Shown: piece by piece, positions 49,401 through 54,200 of the stretch
Position numbering within the stretch: position 1 is the first letter of the stretch
How the letters are laid out: every line of letters starts with the position of its first letter
Assembly: GCA_963680875.1 (NCBI GenBank)
Contig: OY804579.1
Span: 38,710,397-38,774,396 of the forward strand
DNA length: 64,000 nt
Direction of reading: 5' to 3'
Source: Bathymodiolus brooksi
Taxonomy: Eukaryota; Mollusca; Bivalvia; Mytilida; Modiolidae
Made by a program: the position numbers and the translations under genes
Notes under the pieces: model-generated
The model's input: the letters and a program-made list of their open reading frames with translations, nothing else
What the model was told of the DNA's origin: nothing
The model's database searches: none

Positions 49401-50696
49401 TCGTCCCTTGATGCTCACTGCTGGTTATCCAAAAGCTCTGATCCCTTTCCATGTTCCAAACAATATTCCTTCCACATCAACATGGCCGGTCTGCACTAGA
49501 CACAAGTAGGACTTTATTCCTTTTAGCATCGACTCAAGGTGTCTCTTGCAGATTGGTGATGAATCACCTGATATATATGTATATGTTCTCTCTCATCACC
49601 CCCCCCCCCCCCCCTCATATATATGTGAGTAAGTGTATGTACGTTTATGTGCATATATCTCTTCTCCTGCCCGAGTGTGCCTGCACCACAATTATTGATA
49701 TTTCACCGCGAATATTTAAGTTGATATATTGTTGTTGTGTATCAATCATAATTGTTATTTGTATTGTTGTTGTGTATCAATCATAATTGTTATTTGTATA
49801 TGCCCTCCTGGGGCCCTGATTTGGTTAATAAACTAATTCTATTCTATTATATTCTATACTCATTAAAATAATAATAAATAATAAATGTATACAAGTGTCA
49901 CATCTGCAGAAAGCACCAAGGGATGGTACCAAATGGAGATTTATTCCAACTTGTGCTTGGTGCAGAATAGACACTCAGTTTATTTGGAAGATTTGCAATA
50001 GGCATCAGGGGACGGTGCCACAAAAGGATTGTTTTCCCTATGCCTACAGCAAATCATCCAATGAGTCTGAATTTTTATATTAGAGAGGATATTGGACACT
50101 ATTTTCTGCCCATTGCTTATGCTATATTCATATCGACACAACGTCTAGTGCCTGTGGTATAATGCTTTTAATTTGTCTTATAGTATAGAGTGAGGAATAA
50201 AGATGTAAAGGGTACAGATTAATTCATTTTTTGTACAAAGCAATAAAATATTAAAATGAAATATATTTTATCATTTGTGACTCAGGATGTAAACATAATT
50301 TTTTTCAAGATGTGTTCATTGACATTGGATTTTCATGACATTGCCATTGGTATAATGCTTTTAATTTGTCTTATAGTATAGAGTGAGGAATAAAGATGTA
50401 AAGGGTACAGATTAATTCATTTTTTGTACAAAGCAATAAAATATTAAAATGAAATATATTTTATCATTTGTGACTCAGGATGTAAACATAATTTTTTTCA
50501 AGATGTGTTCATTGACATTGGATTTTCATGACATTGCCATTGGTATAAATATCCTTACAGATGGGAAAAACTTCGATGTCTTGTTAACAGCAGTAAAGTT
50601 ATACACCAATGACAGTTGTATACAAAATACTATTAAAGCTGCAAAGAAGAAGTATTTGTATCTGTAGCACAATTTCTTAGCAGAAACATTTCTCAT
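24797..50696 (-). CDS. XYLT: peptide O-xylosyltransferase gene, 12 coding exons, 871 codons
   Basis: Transfers xylose from UDP-xylose to serine of proteoglycan core proteins in the Golgi, the first step of glycosaminoglycan linker synthesis. Exons (transcript order): 50696-50559, 43000-42763, 39868-39740, 38266-38099, 36614-36448, 35457-35255, 34753-34673, 34490-34277, 33811-33635, 30159-30054, 28993-28662, 25459-24797. All junctions are GT-AG and every phase fits; total 2,616 nt, close to vertebrate XYLT2 (about 865 residues). Domains: anchor about 9-32, WSC about 131-224, GT14 catalytic domain about 235-500 with [12 protein letters not shown] and [13 protein letters not shown]-terminal xylosyltransferase domain about 540-871. 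No stop or frameshift is seen, so it is likely functional despite repeat-laden introns. Invertebrates usually have one XYLT (oxt in flies); the 1-versus-2 label is not applicable. Confidence 0.95.
25508..25752 (-). mobile_element. SINE family 1, minus copy in XYLT intron 11
   Basis: Tail GTATTTAATGCCACTTTCAA at the left, body GACCTGTTGCAAGTCACTGA, inverted head with GGGGTTCGAACTCAC (intact B box) and TAGGCACTGATTGCACAGG. Confidence 0.85.
26735..26820 (+). repeat. dispersed repeat D1
   Basis: GAGGTGAGATGTGAAAGTTC through ATTGGTGGAATTGTTGACCA and TGTTTAAACTT. A second copy lies at 52645-52730 in the SR gene and a fragment at 53812-53855. Confidence 0.7.
26943..27510. mobile_element. MITE family M2 with expanded 3' end
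   Basis: Starts TACAGTCAAACATGTCTTAT. Its right-end motif, GGTGGTCACTAAAGCAGGTT-TGACTGTA, is the imperfect inverse of the left end. That terminal segment has been amplified (27086-27462). A related left end occurs at 62330 in the SR gene. Confidence 0.7.
27086..27462. repeat. 36-38-bp minisatellite, ten units
   Basis: Ten copies of TTAATAGAGGTGGTCACTAA-AGCAGGTTTGACTGTAAC. Some lack the GT before AAC, giving 36 bp. Each unit contains the terminal inverted repeat of MITE M2. Confidence 0.92.
27808..28085 (+). mobile_element. SINE family 2, tail-less plus copy
   Basis: Clear tRNA-like head: GGTGGTGTAGTGGTTAGCAT resembles an A box and CGTGGGTTGGAGCCC a B box. The body AGCACGCAGCATTAAGGAGA and AGCGTGTTGGTCTAGTAC follows. 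It breaks off after CATTGAAAATTAAC, before the usual tail. Confidence 0.85.
28121..28530. repeat. two 157-bp repeats with nuclear-receptor-like DR1 motifs and terminal hairpin
   Basis: Each unit holds TTGACCTTGAGGTCAAAGGT followed by CAAGGT, that is AGGTCA-A-AGGTCA (28155-28167 and 28312-28324). CACGAAGGTCATTATGGTAC follows. The block ends in a hairpin, TGTCTCCCTTCG/TTCGAAGGGGAGACA (28499-28526). It looks like a terminal part of a dispersed mobile element common in molluscs, judged from memory. Confidence 0.7.
28533..28636. mobile_element. MITE M1 fragment (right half)
   Basis: TAAACCAAAACACCTGTCTATTGAGAACAC and GGAGGTTCAGATTATACAGG-TTTCAATGTA match the right half of the M1 copy at 42593-42738 with substitutions. 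Confidence 0.65.
28662..28993 (-). CDS. XYLT: XYLT exon 11
   Basis: Acceptor TTTCTAG|AT and donor TTAGAG|GTAATT. Encodes [19 protein letters not shown] through GRLLNLE. The first two bases complete an Asp codon with exon 10. Confidence 0.93.
29806..29966. repeat. fold-back palindrome in XYLT intron 10
   Basis: Arms of about 70 bp, GAAATAAATCATGGAAGCCA onward and its inverse ending TGGTTTCCATGATTTATTTC, with a spacer of about 20 bp. Only a few mismatches are present. Confidence 0.85.
30054..30159 (-). CDS. XYLT: XYLT exon 10
   Basis: Acceptor TTTTCAG|ATC, donor CTCAAG|GTATGA. Encodes [20 protein letters not shown] and [15 protein letters not shown], including the conserved [12 protein letters not shown] block of xylosyltransferases. 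Confidence 0.93.
30308..30860 (-). pseudogene. Penelope-like reverse transcriptase fragment in XYLT intron 9
   Basis: Minus-strand frames read [20 protein letters not shown], a frameshift, [20 protein letters not shown], then the catalytic box CYIDD. A 4-nt tandem insertion follows, then [40 protein letters not shown] and [23 protein letters not shown] followed by LSLNNS matches an abundant molluscan Penelope-like RT family (from memory). It is in the same strand as XYLT but lies wholly in an intron and is broken by frameshifts. Confidence 0.75.
31544..32777 (-). pseudogene. pogo/Tigger-type transposase, frameshifted
   Basis: Starts [20 protein letters not shown], an N-terminal helix-turn-helix (32777-32523), stops at a TGA, then resumes with a CENP-B-like second HTH ([20 protein letters not shown]) and the DDE core. 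The three acidic residues can be seen in [26 protein letters not shown] (about 32060) and [15 protein letters not shown] (about 31955). The last two are in other frames, so at least two frameshifts and one stop are present. The tail (31990-31544) keeps [16 protein letters not shown] and an acidic C-terminus. Not functional as it stands. Confidence 0.8.
32777..33118 (-). CDS. HIRAN-like accessory ORF of the pogo-type transposon
   Basis: An intact 113-codon frame begins [20 protein letters not shown]. The pattern [47 protein letters not shown] follows the HIRAN domain plan (hydrophobic start, ER..N..D..V, then VGH(V/I)P and a helix). HIRAN domains bind DNA ends in HLTF/Rad5 and occur in viral and mobile-element proteins. 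The stop TAA overlaps the transposase ATG by one base (TAATG). The ORF is complete while the transposase is broken. Assignment is by pattern only. Confidence 0.6.
   Translation of the reverse strand: MEYNFNSSIRGYHVYKNVWKYEIGDKLICEREENNLNDKFSVKLILQRGNPGQCVGHVPIEFSKIFNYFLRRGGNINVTVTGDKFFNIGLEVPCTYTFSGSNTDIEKLKTLLK
33635..33811 (-). CDS. XYLT: XYLT exon 9 with the CGCSPND motif
   Basis: Acceptor ATTTCAG|TCG, donor TTGCTG|GTAAGT. Encodes [20 protein letters not shown] and [20 protein letters not shown], a hallmark block of the family. Exactly 59 codons. Confidence 0.95.
34277..34490 (-). CDS. XYLT: XYLT exon 8
   Basis: Acceptor AATTGTAG, donor GTAGAG|GTAAAC. Encodes [20 protein letters not shown] and [14 protein letters not shown], part of the GT14 catalytic fold. 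Confidence 0.93.
34557..34640 (-). mobile_element. SINE family 1 tail fragment
   Basis: GGTTTATGGTGTTTAATGCC-ACTTTCAACAATATTTCAG and TTATTGGTGGATGAAAC in XYLT intron 7; head and part of the body are absent. Confidence 0.75.
34673..34753 (-). CDS. XYLT: XYLT exon 7
   Basis: Only 81 bp. Acceptor TTTTGTAG, donor CCTAA|GTAAGT. Encodes [20 protein letters not shown] and HGRDTPK. Phases join exons 6 and 8. Confidence 0.92.
35255..35457 (-). CDS. XYLT: XYLT exon 6 with the DWxWD motif
   Basis: Acceptor TTTTACAG, donor ATCAA|GTAAGT. Encodes [34 protein letters not shown] and [19 protein letters not shown]. The latter corresponds to the DWPWD catalytic region of vertebrate enzymes. Confidence 0.94.
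35662..36020 (-). mobile_element. SINE family 2, full-length minus copy in XYLT intron 5
   Basis: Left end GTGAGTGAGTGAGTGATTGT, GCCAACTCAGCAATTTTTCAGC, GGCGAGAACAAGTCAATTTT. The right end is the inverted head, GGGCTCGAACCCACGATCTA (intact B box) and CCAGCACGCTAACC. This is the best-preserved family-2 copy. Confidence 0.9.
36448..36614 (-). CDS. XYLT: XYLT exon 5, start of the GT14 domain
   Basis: Acceptor ACTTCCAG, donor GATGTG|GTAAGC. Encodes [20 protein letters not shown] and [14 protein letters not shown]. Confidence 0.93.
36772..36930. repeat. probable dispersed molluscan repeat (TTCGTGGGTATCAATTTTCG)
   Basis: GTACTTTTGTTCGTGGGTAT followed by CAATTTTCGTGGC and further TTCGTGGATT motifs. 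Similar TTCGTGG-rich sequences are common in mollusc genomes (memory). Boundaries are uncertain. Confidence 0.45.
37745..38072. repeat. 42-bp minisatellite beside XYLT exon 4
   Basis: About eight units of ACTTAGCATTACAGATTTTC-TGTATGGTCTCCTGAAGAGG-GA. Because the period is a multiple of three, one minus-strand frame stays open across the array as a 14-residue repeat ([14 protein letters not shown]), contiguous with the exon 4 donor region. Probably not translated. Confidence 0.92.
38099..38266 (-). CDS. XYLT: XYLT exon 4, second half of WSC domain
   Basis: Acceptor CTTATTAG, donor TTAGCAG|GTGAGA. Encodes [20 protein letters not shown] and [17 protein letters not shown] with the WSC cysteine pattern. 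A 42-bp minisatellite begins within about 30 bp of the donor. Confidence 0.93.
38360..38507 (+). mobile_element. SINE family 1 head fragment
   Basis: GGTAGTTGAATTTACAACTA, CCTATCACCGATAAAGTTGT, a degenerate B box and ACTTGATACAACATTATGTG. It ends where the next palindrome arm starts. Confidence 0.75.
38508..39013. repeat. about 500-bp inverted duplication containing a SINE
   Basis: The left arm (about 38508-38663) reads AACATATTTAAGATGTGCAA through ACCATTTTTGAACAAGGGTC and a SINE head. The right arm (about 38838-39013) is its inverse, ending TTGAACATCTTAAATGTGTA. The spacer (about 175 bp) is the rest of the family-1 SINE, ending at ATATAACTGAAATATTGTTG. In XYLT intron 3. Confidence 0.85.
38608..38830 (+). 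mobile_element. SINE family 1, plus copy inside a palindrome
   Basis: Head GTCGCCGTGGTCATGATCAT, B box GAGTTCGAACTCC, body GACTTGCGACAGGTCGGTGG, tail up to GAAATATTGTTGAA. The last GTGGCGTTAAAC part is replaced by the inverted second arm. Confidence 0.8.
39497..39555 (+). mobile_element. solo SINE 3' tail
   Basis: GATATAGCTGAAATACTGCT-AAAGTTGGCATTAAACACCA-ATCAATCAATG: only the 3' tail shared by all SINE families here. Confidence 0.75.
39740..39868 (-). CDS. XYLT: XYLT exon 3, first half of WSC domain
   Basis: Acceptor TATACAG|GTAATC, donor ATAGAG|GTAATT. Encodes [20 protein letters not shown] and [12 protein letters not shown]. Confidence 0.93.
39954..40436. mobile_element. fold-back element F1, copy within minisatellite
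   Basis: Starts GTGATGATTTCCGTATTGGC-CTAGTTATTA, identical to the inverted right end of the element at 41053-41211, and contains several TATTGGCC motifs. Its right limit is inferred from where the minisatellite resumes. Confidence 0.55.
40800..41211. mobile_element. nested palindromes of fold-back element F1
   Basis: First, a palindrome about 40850-40945 centred on GCAATATCGATATTGGC with AAACTCTGCCAATAT/ATATTGGCCGAGTTT arms. Second, an element 41053-41211 with perfect 25-bp inverted ends (TTACGTGATGATTTCCGTAT-TGGCC) around three 31-bp units of GTGGCCTTTGGCTTCGCCTC-AGG. A 50-bp direct repeat (AAATTTTATGGTTAATTAAT) lies between them. Confidence 0.7.
42593..42738. mobile_element. MITE M1, full copy beside XYLT exon 2
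   Basis: AGTGAAACCTGTCTAAACCA at the left and its inverse-like GATTTAGACAGGTTTCACT at the right. It ends 24 bp from the exon 2 donor. Confidence 0.85.
42763..43000 (-). CDS. XYLT: XYLT exon 2, stem region
   Basis: Acceptor TTTCATTTCAG|TCT, donor TTAAAG|GTATTT. Encodes [20 protein letters not shown], then [20 protein letters not shown] and [19 protein letters not shown], the conserved segment before the WSC domain. The acceptor lies inside the target-site duplication of LINE B. Confidence 0.94.
42993..43010. repeat. target-site duplication of LINE B, left copy
   Basis: AGAATAGACTGAAATGAA. It spans the XYLT exon 2 acceptor (CTG at 43001-43003 is CAG on the minus strand) and the first eight exon bases. 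Confidence 0.9.
43011..46332 (+). mobile_element. LINE B: 5'-truncated L1/Tx1-like retrotransposon
   Basis: Begins inside ORF2, carries RT and C-terminal finger, an AT-rich 3' UTR, and ends in an A-rich tail (46300-46332). It is bounded by an 18-bp target-site duplication with one mismatch (42993-43010; 46332-46349). It lies antisense in XYLT intron 1, directly against exon 2. Only one frameshift, one stop and one small deletion are seen, so the insertion is young. Confidence 0.93.
43014..45703 (+). pseudogene. LINE B ORF2: reverse transcriptase, lightly damaged
   Basis: Reads [94 protein letters not shown] and QFADDTSVI. The first Asp of motif A remains (LLIDFE) but the expected KAFDS part is shortened to MASWNFL by a small in-frame deletion. 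One frameshift lies at about 43540; a TAA at 44747 interrupts an otherwise continuous frame. The C-terminal finger is [18 protein letters not shown]. The endonuclease domain is missing through 5' truncation. Confidence 0.88.
46332..46349. repeat. target-site duplication of LINE B, right copy with ghost splice acceptor
   Basis: AGAATAGACTGAAACGAA. On the minus strand this reads TTTCGTTTCAG|TCTATTCT, the original exon 2 acceptor plus eight exon bases, now followed by the LINE's oligo-T. Confidence 0.9.
46533..46723 (-). mobile_element. SINE family 1, tail-truncated minus copy
   Basis: TTATTGGTGGAGGAAACAAG, GCAAGTCACTGACAATTTTA, GATTCGAACTCACAACG and TGATAGACACTGATTGCACA. The shared 3' tail is missing at the left. 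Confidence 0.8.
46918..47185 (-). mobile_element. SINE family 1, full-length minus copy
   Basis: GGTTATGGTGTTTAATGCCA, ACTTTACCACATAATGCTGT, GATTCAAACTCACAAC and TGATAGGTACTGATTGCACA. A short duplication (ACAAATGTATTTGTA) sits inside the head. Confidence 0.82.
47190..48030. other. intron 1 sequence, no feature seen
   Basis: AT-rich XYLT intron sequence without supported genes. 47440-47600 weakly resembles 27640-27780 (ATATGATNCTTCT, ACCATCTTGAGGTAAATGGT). Confidence 0.4.
48031..48098. repeat. 68-bp inverted repeat, left copy
   Basis: CACAGGCACTAGACGTTGTG through GGGCAGAAAATAGTGTCCAA. The inverse is found at 50089-50155 with about one mismatch. Confidence 0.85.
48128..48385. repeat. 50-bp-arm inverted repeat
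   Basis: CGATCAAAATGTAAACAAAG at the left and CTTTGTTTACATTTTGACCG at the right, with the arms continuing through CGGTTTATTTTTTTGCACGC. The spacer is about 155 bp. Confidence 0.85.
48395..48565. repeat. GAAAC-type purine-rich simple repeat
   Basis: Imperfect runs of AGAAACGAAACGAAAC and AAACGAGACACAACAG, mainly purine on the plus strand. Confidence 0.85.
48566..50088. other. intron 1 sequence, no gene seen
   Basis: Includes an oligo-C run (49600-49614) and a duplicated GTTGTTGTGTATCAATCATA (49731 and 49764). A plus-strand frame 49895-50083 is open for 62 codons without recognised homology. Confidence 0.4.
50089..50155. repeat. 68-bp inverted repeat, right copy
   Basis: ATATTGGACACTATTTTCTG through ACGTCTAGTGCCTGTG, the inverse of 48031-48098. 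It directly abuts the 193-bp tandem duplication. Confidence 0.85.
50156..50541. repeat. 193-bp tandem duplication next to XYLT exon 1
   Basis: GGTATAATGCTTTTAATTTG starts copies at 50156 and 50349, and a third start (GGTATAAATATCC) at 50542 marks the end. The copies look identical, so the event is very recent or an assembly artefact. It ends 17 bp from the exon 1 donor. Confidence 0.95.
50559..50696 (-). CDS. XYLT: XYLT exon 1, start codon and membrane anchor
   Basis: [20 protein letters not shown] is followed by the hydrophobic [14 protein letters not shown]: a short basic tail and signal anchor aligned with the vertebrate XYLT2 start. Donor CCCATCT|GTAAGG, phase 0, fits exon 2. The ATG has A at -3 (GCCACAATGA). 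The frame stays open upstream to another ATG at 50894, giving an alternative start with 66 more residues. Confidence 0.85.
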
Positions 50697-51091
50697 TGTG
50701 GCATTCTGATGAACTCCTCGGTACTTATCTTGATATATTATGATTACTCCAGAGGAAACCAAATCGACAAGTAAAATTAAAAACAAACCGGTGTCGTATG
50801 ATTTCCGAATATATGTTATTAGGCCAATAACGATATTAAGGTCTCCAATTAAAGGTAAATGTTTCGGCATAACGATGAGTACAAATTGATACATTGAAAT
50901 AAAATAATTTCTTTACCACAATTTCAAAGCGTCTAAAAATAATATTGAGTCTACCTGTGAAACGACGGACACGTTCCCTGTTTGACAAATGATTTTTCAG
51001 TACCAGATCATCTGTACATAATCGAATTGACCCGCCGATAACGAAGTTGAACAGGTCCACGCTTTAATCAGTTCAATGGTAACTTTGCAAG
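50697..51091. promoter_or_regulatory. putative bidirectional promoter of XYLT and the SR gene
   Basis: The start codons of the two divergent genes are 395 bp apart, so both 5' UTRs and both promoters must fit here unless 5' non-coding exons exist elsewhere. The region is somewhat richer in CpG (GACGGACACGTTC, CCGCCGATAACG) than its surroundings. No TATA box is evident in a decisive position. Confidence 0.6.
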
Positions 51092-51105
51092 ATGGCAATT
51101 TATGA
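51076..51105 (+). promoter_or_regulatory. short upstream ORF overlapping the SR gene start
   Basis: An out-of-frame ATG at 51076 opens nine codons (MVTLQDGNL) and ends with TGA at 51103, overlapping the main ATG at 51092. If transcribed, it could lower translation of the main frame. Confidence 0.4.
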
Positions 51106-51222
51106 TTCAAGCAGAGGAGGCTACAGAGTATTTGTTGGTGATCTTGGTAGCAGGGTCGGAAAATATGAACTTGAACGAGAGTTTCAAAATATCGGACCTA
51201 TTTTGGATGTTTGGGTTGCAAG
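51092..51222 (+). CDS. SR gene exon 1
   Basis: [20 protein letters not shown] to LDVWVA plus AG; donor GCAAG|GTAGGC. Contains RNP2. Confidence 0.93.
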
Positions 51223-54200
51223 GTAGGCAAACTTTTGAAATGCTAATATAGTACTATTGCTCCTTATATTATGTATATAAGTTAGCCGACTCTGTTAAAC
51301 ATTTTATTTAAGATATCAAAAGTAGACGAAAATACCAGGAATTCTGTATTCTTCGTGTCATAGACACTGGAAGTGTGTAAAGAAACTTCATGGCAGGAAT
51401 AAGTTAGCAGTCATTCCAGATTCCACTTCCTTGTCCAAATAAATTTTAATATTTATTTTATGTTATGTGAACTTTGAACTACAATACTGTGTTTTCTCTG
51501 TAAATTATGTCCATGTGCATTCTTTAGAACTCAAGTCCCTATTAAATTATGCAGGATGTTACTGTCCTTTTATTGGTGGAAATGATACTGTTATTTTGTT
51601 GCAATTTATTTGCCAGTCATTTTATTTTTATTAATGTATGAGCTCGAGACTTTTAATCTTTAGGGTGGTATGGGAAGAACATGAAATAAAAATTGAATTT
51701 CATGATGGACAGAAAAAATAATTTTAATGCATGTTATTGTACTGGGTTTATTTGGCTGTGTCCATAAACACTGTAAATAAGGGACCTTGAAAACAACAAA
51801 AATAAAAAGGACAAATCCTTTTTGCATCAATAGAATTGTGAATATTGAGTAACAAATTTATTTTTAGGAACCCTCCAGGATTTGCATTCTTAGTTTACAA
51901 ATATCAGGACGATGCAGAGAAGTGTGTAAAGAAACTTCATGGCAGGTAAGTAAGTTAACTTTAAACTCTATTTTATCTTATGAATGTTGTGAAAAAATCC
52001 TTAAAGTAATATGTTGTTTCCAGGGTTATCTTGTGGAATTAATATATAGTTATGAAACATTTTGACTATCGATAGTGATACAAGCTGGCTTTCCAGTTAA
52101 TTATTTTTAATTGTCGTGTCCAATAAATTCCAGTACAGCGATTTACTTTTTTACCTGTACATTGTACACATGTGTACATGAAATACATTTGTGCCTGTAT
52201 TAAAACAACTAGGATACTGATGATTTGATTTGATTTTTGGTGTTTAACGCCACTTTCAGCAATATTTCAACTATATCATGGCGACCAGTTTTAGTGGTGG
52301 AAGAAGCGGGAGAGAAGCACAGACCATGGGCAAGTAACTGGTAAACTTTATCACTTGCGGCTGCAAGTCGAGTGCACCTTTTTTGTAATTTGCAAAGCCG
52401 GGCGTGAACCCACGCCATATTGGTGATAGGCTTGTATGAGTTGTTAGGTAATCCAACGACCTAATTCATTAAGCCACCCCGACCCTGACTAGGATACTGT
52501 GTGAAAATGTTATGGGAATCACCTACATTGAATCTTTGTTCTTGACTTCTCATGAATTTTGTGAATTTAAAAAAATAAAATGATTGTTATTATTACATTG
52601 CATTGTTAAAAAACTACATAACATGGTCTTTTTCATATTCAATTAGTTGAGGTGAGAGGTGATTGTTCATTTTGTTGATATTGGTGGAATTGTTGACCAT
52701 ATTGTTTAAACTTCCTTTTGATAATACAATACAAGGAAATCGTACAAAAATGTTATTTCAACATTGTTTTCATGATTTGCAAACATATTTATTTGTAAAA
52801 TGTATGTGAAAAGATCATTAGAAAATCAGACCACTTGAATATTTTTGAGTGACTTTGTAATGACTTGTTTCAAACAGTAGAGCTATGTTTGTTTTTTTTG
52901 GATCTGGCTGTAACAGATGCTGATCAAAATTAATTGGAAGGATTGTATATTCACACATATCTCTCCTCAATATAATATATTATTGAAAATATTATGTCGT
53001 TTATTTTGTTAGATTAAAATCAAATTAAAACAATAAAAGATTTTTTTTGTGTGATGTTCTTGGTTATTGTTTGATGTATAAAAGAAGTGATAAGATAAAA
53101 AATGTATTGACAATAGACTGATAGGATCAACAGTGACATATTGAATGAAATATTGCAAACATGTTTATTTGTAAAATGTATGTGAAAAGATCATTAGAAA
53201 ATCAGACCACTTGAATATTTTTGAGTGACTTTGTAATGACCTGTTTCAAGCAGTAGAGCTATGTTTGTTTTTAGGGTCTGGCTGTAACAGATGCTGATCA
53301 AAATTAATTGGAAGGATTGTATATTCACACATATCTCTCCTCAATATAATATATTATTGAAAATATTATGTCGTTTATTTTGATATATACAATAAAAATG
53401 CAGTTAGATTAAAATCAAATTAAAACAATAAAAGATTTTTTTGTGTGATGTTCTTGGTTATTGTTTGATGTATAAAAGAAATGATAAGATAAAAAATGTA
53501 TTGACAATAGACTGATAGGATCAACAGTGACATATTGAATGAAATATTAAATTCAATGGCTTTATATTTTATGTTCTCATGTACATATCAATTTAGCCAT
53601 TAAGTTACTTTTATTATCACTACATTTTCTGACAGTTTTGTTGTGCCTATCCAAATCCAGGACATGGATTTCCATCAGCATATGTCAAGTTCTTTTTTGT
53701 GATTTTAGGGTTGGGAAGGGTTATGGTGTTAAGCACCACTTTCAACAATATTTTAGTTATATTGTGGCTGTTAGTTTTATTGGTGGAGGAAACAGGAGTA
53801 ACCTTGATTTTAGTTGAGAGGTGTGTTGATCTTGGGGGAATCGTTGACCATATAATTTGTTTTTTCTTTGTTTTCATTATTAATATGAAAAAAAATAAAG
53901 GATTTCTTATTTCTAATTTATGTCGATTATGCTATAAAGGTAAAATAACTTGAAATTCTTATCAGGTAGACTAATTAATGAGGCACAATAGTGGAAAAGT
54001 AATGTATTTAAATGCAATAGATATATACCTGGTAGATAGAAATCGATGAGCCAGTACAAGTATCTGTATGATTTCAAAATGCTTGCACAAAATTTAAAGA
54101 ATTTTTTTTTTAAAGTCTACCAAACATTTAAATGTGCAAAATACATGTAATTTATATGCTAGTTCTTTGATTACTATAAATACTATGTGTATCCATGTGC

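Noticed and set aside
50836..51060. Minus-strand 74-codon ORF upstream of XYLT exon 1
   Set aside because: Different frame from exon 1, within the shared promoter interval; no homology or splice link supports it.
53647..53953. Overlapping ORFs on both strands
   Set aside because: Generated by the SINE family 1 tail and repeat D1 fragment.
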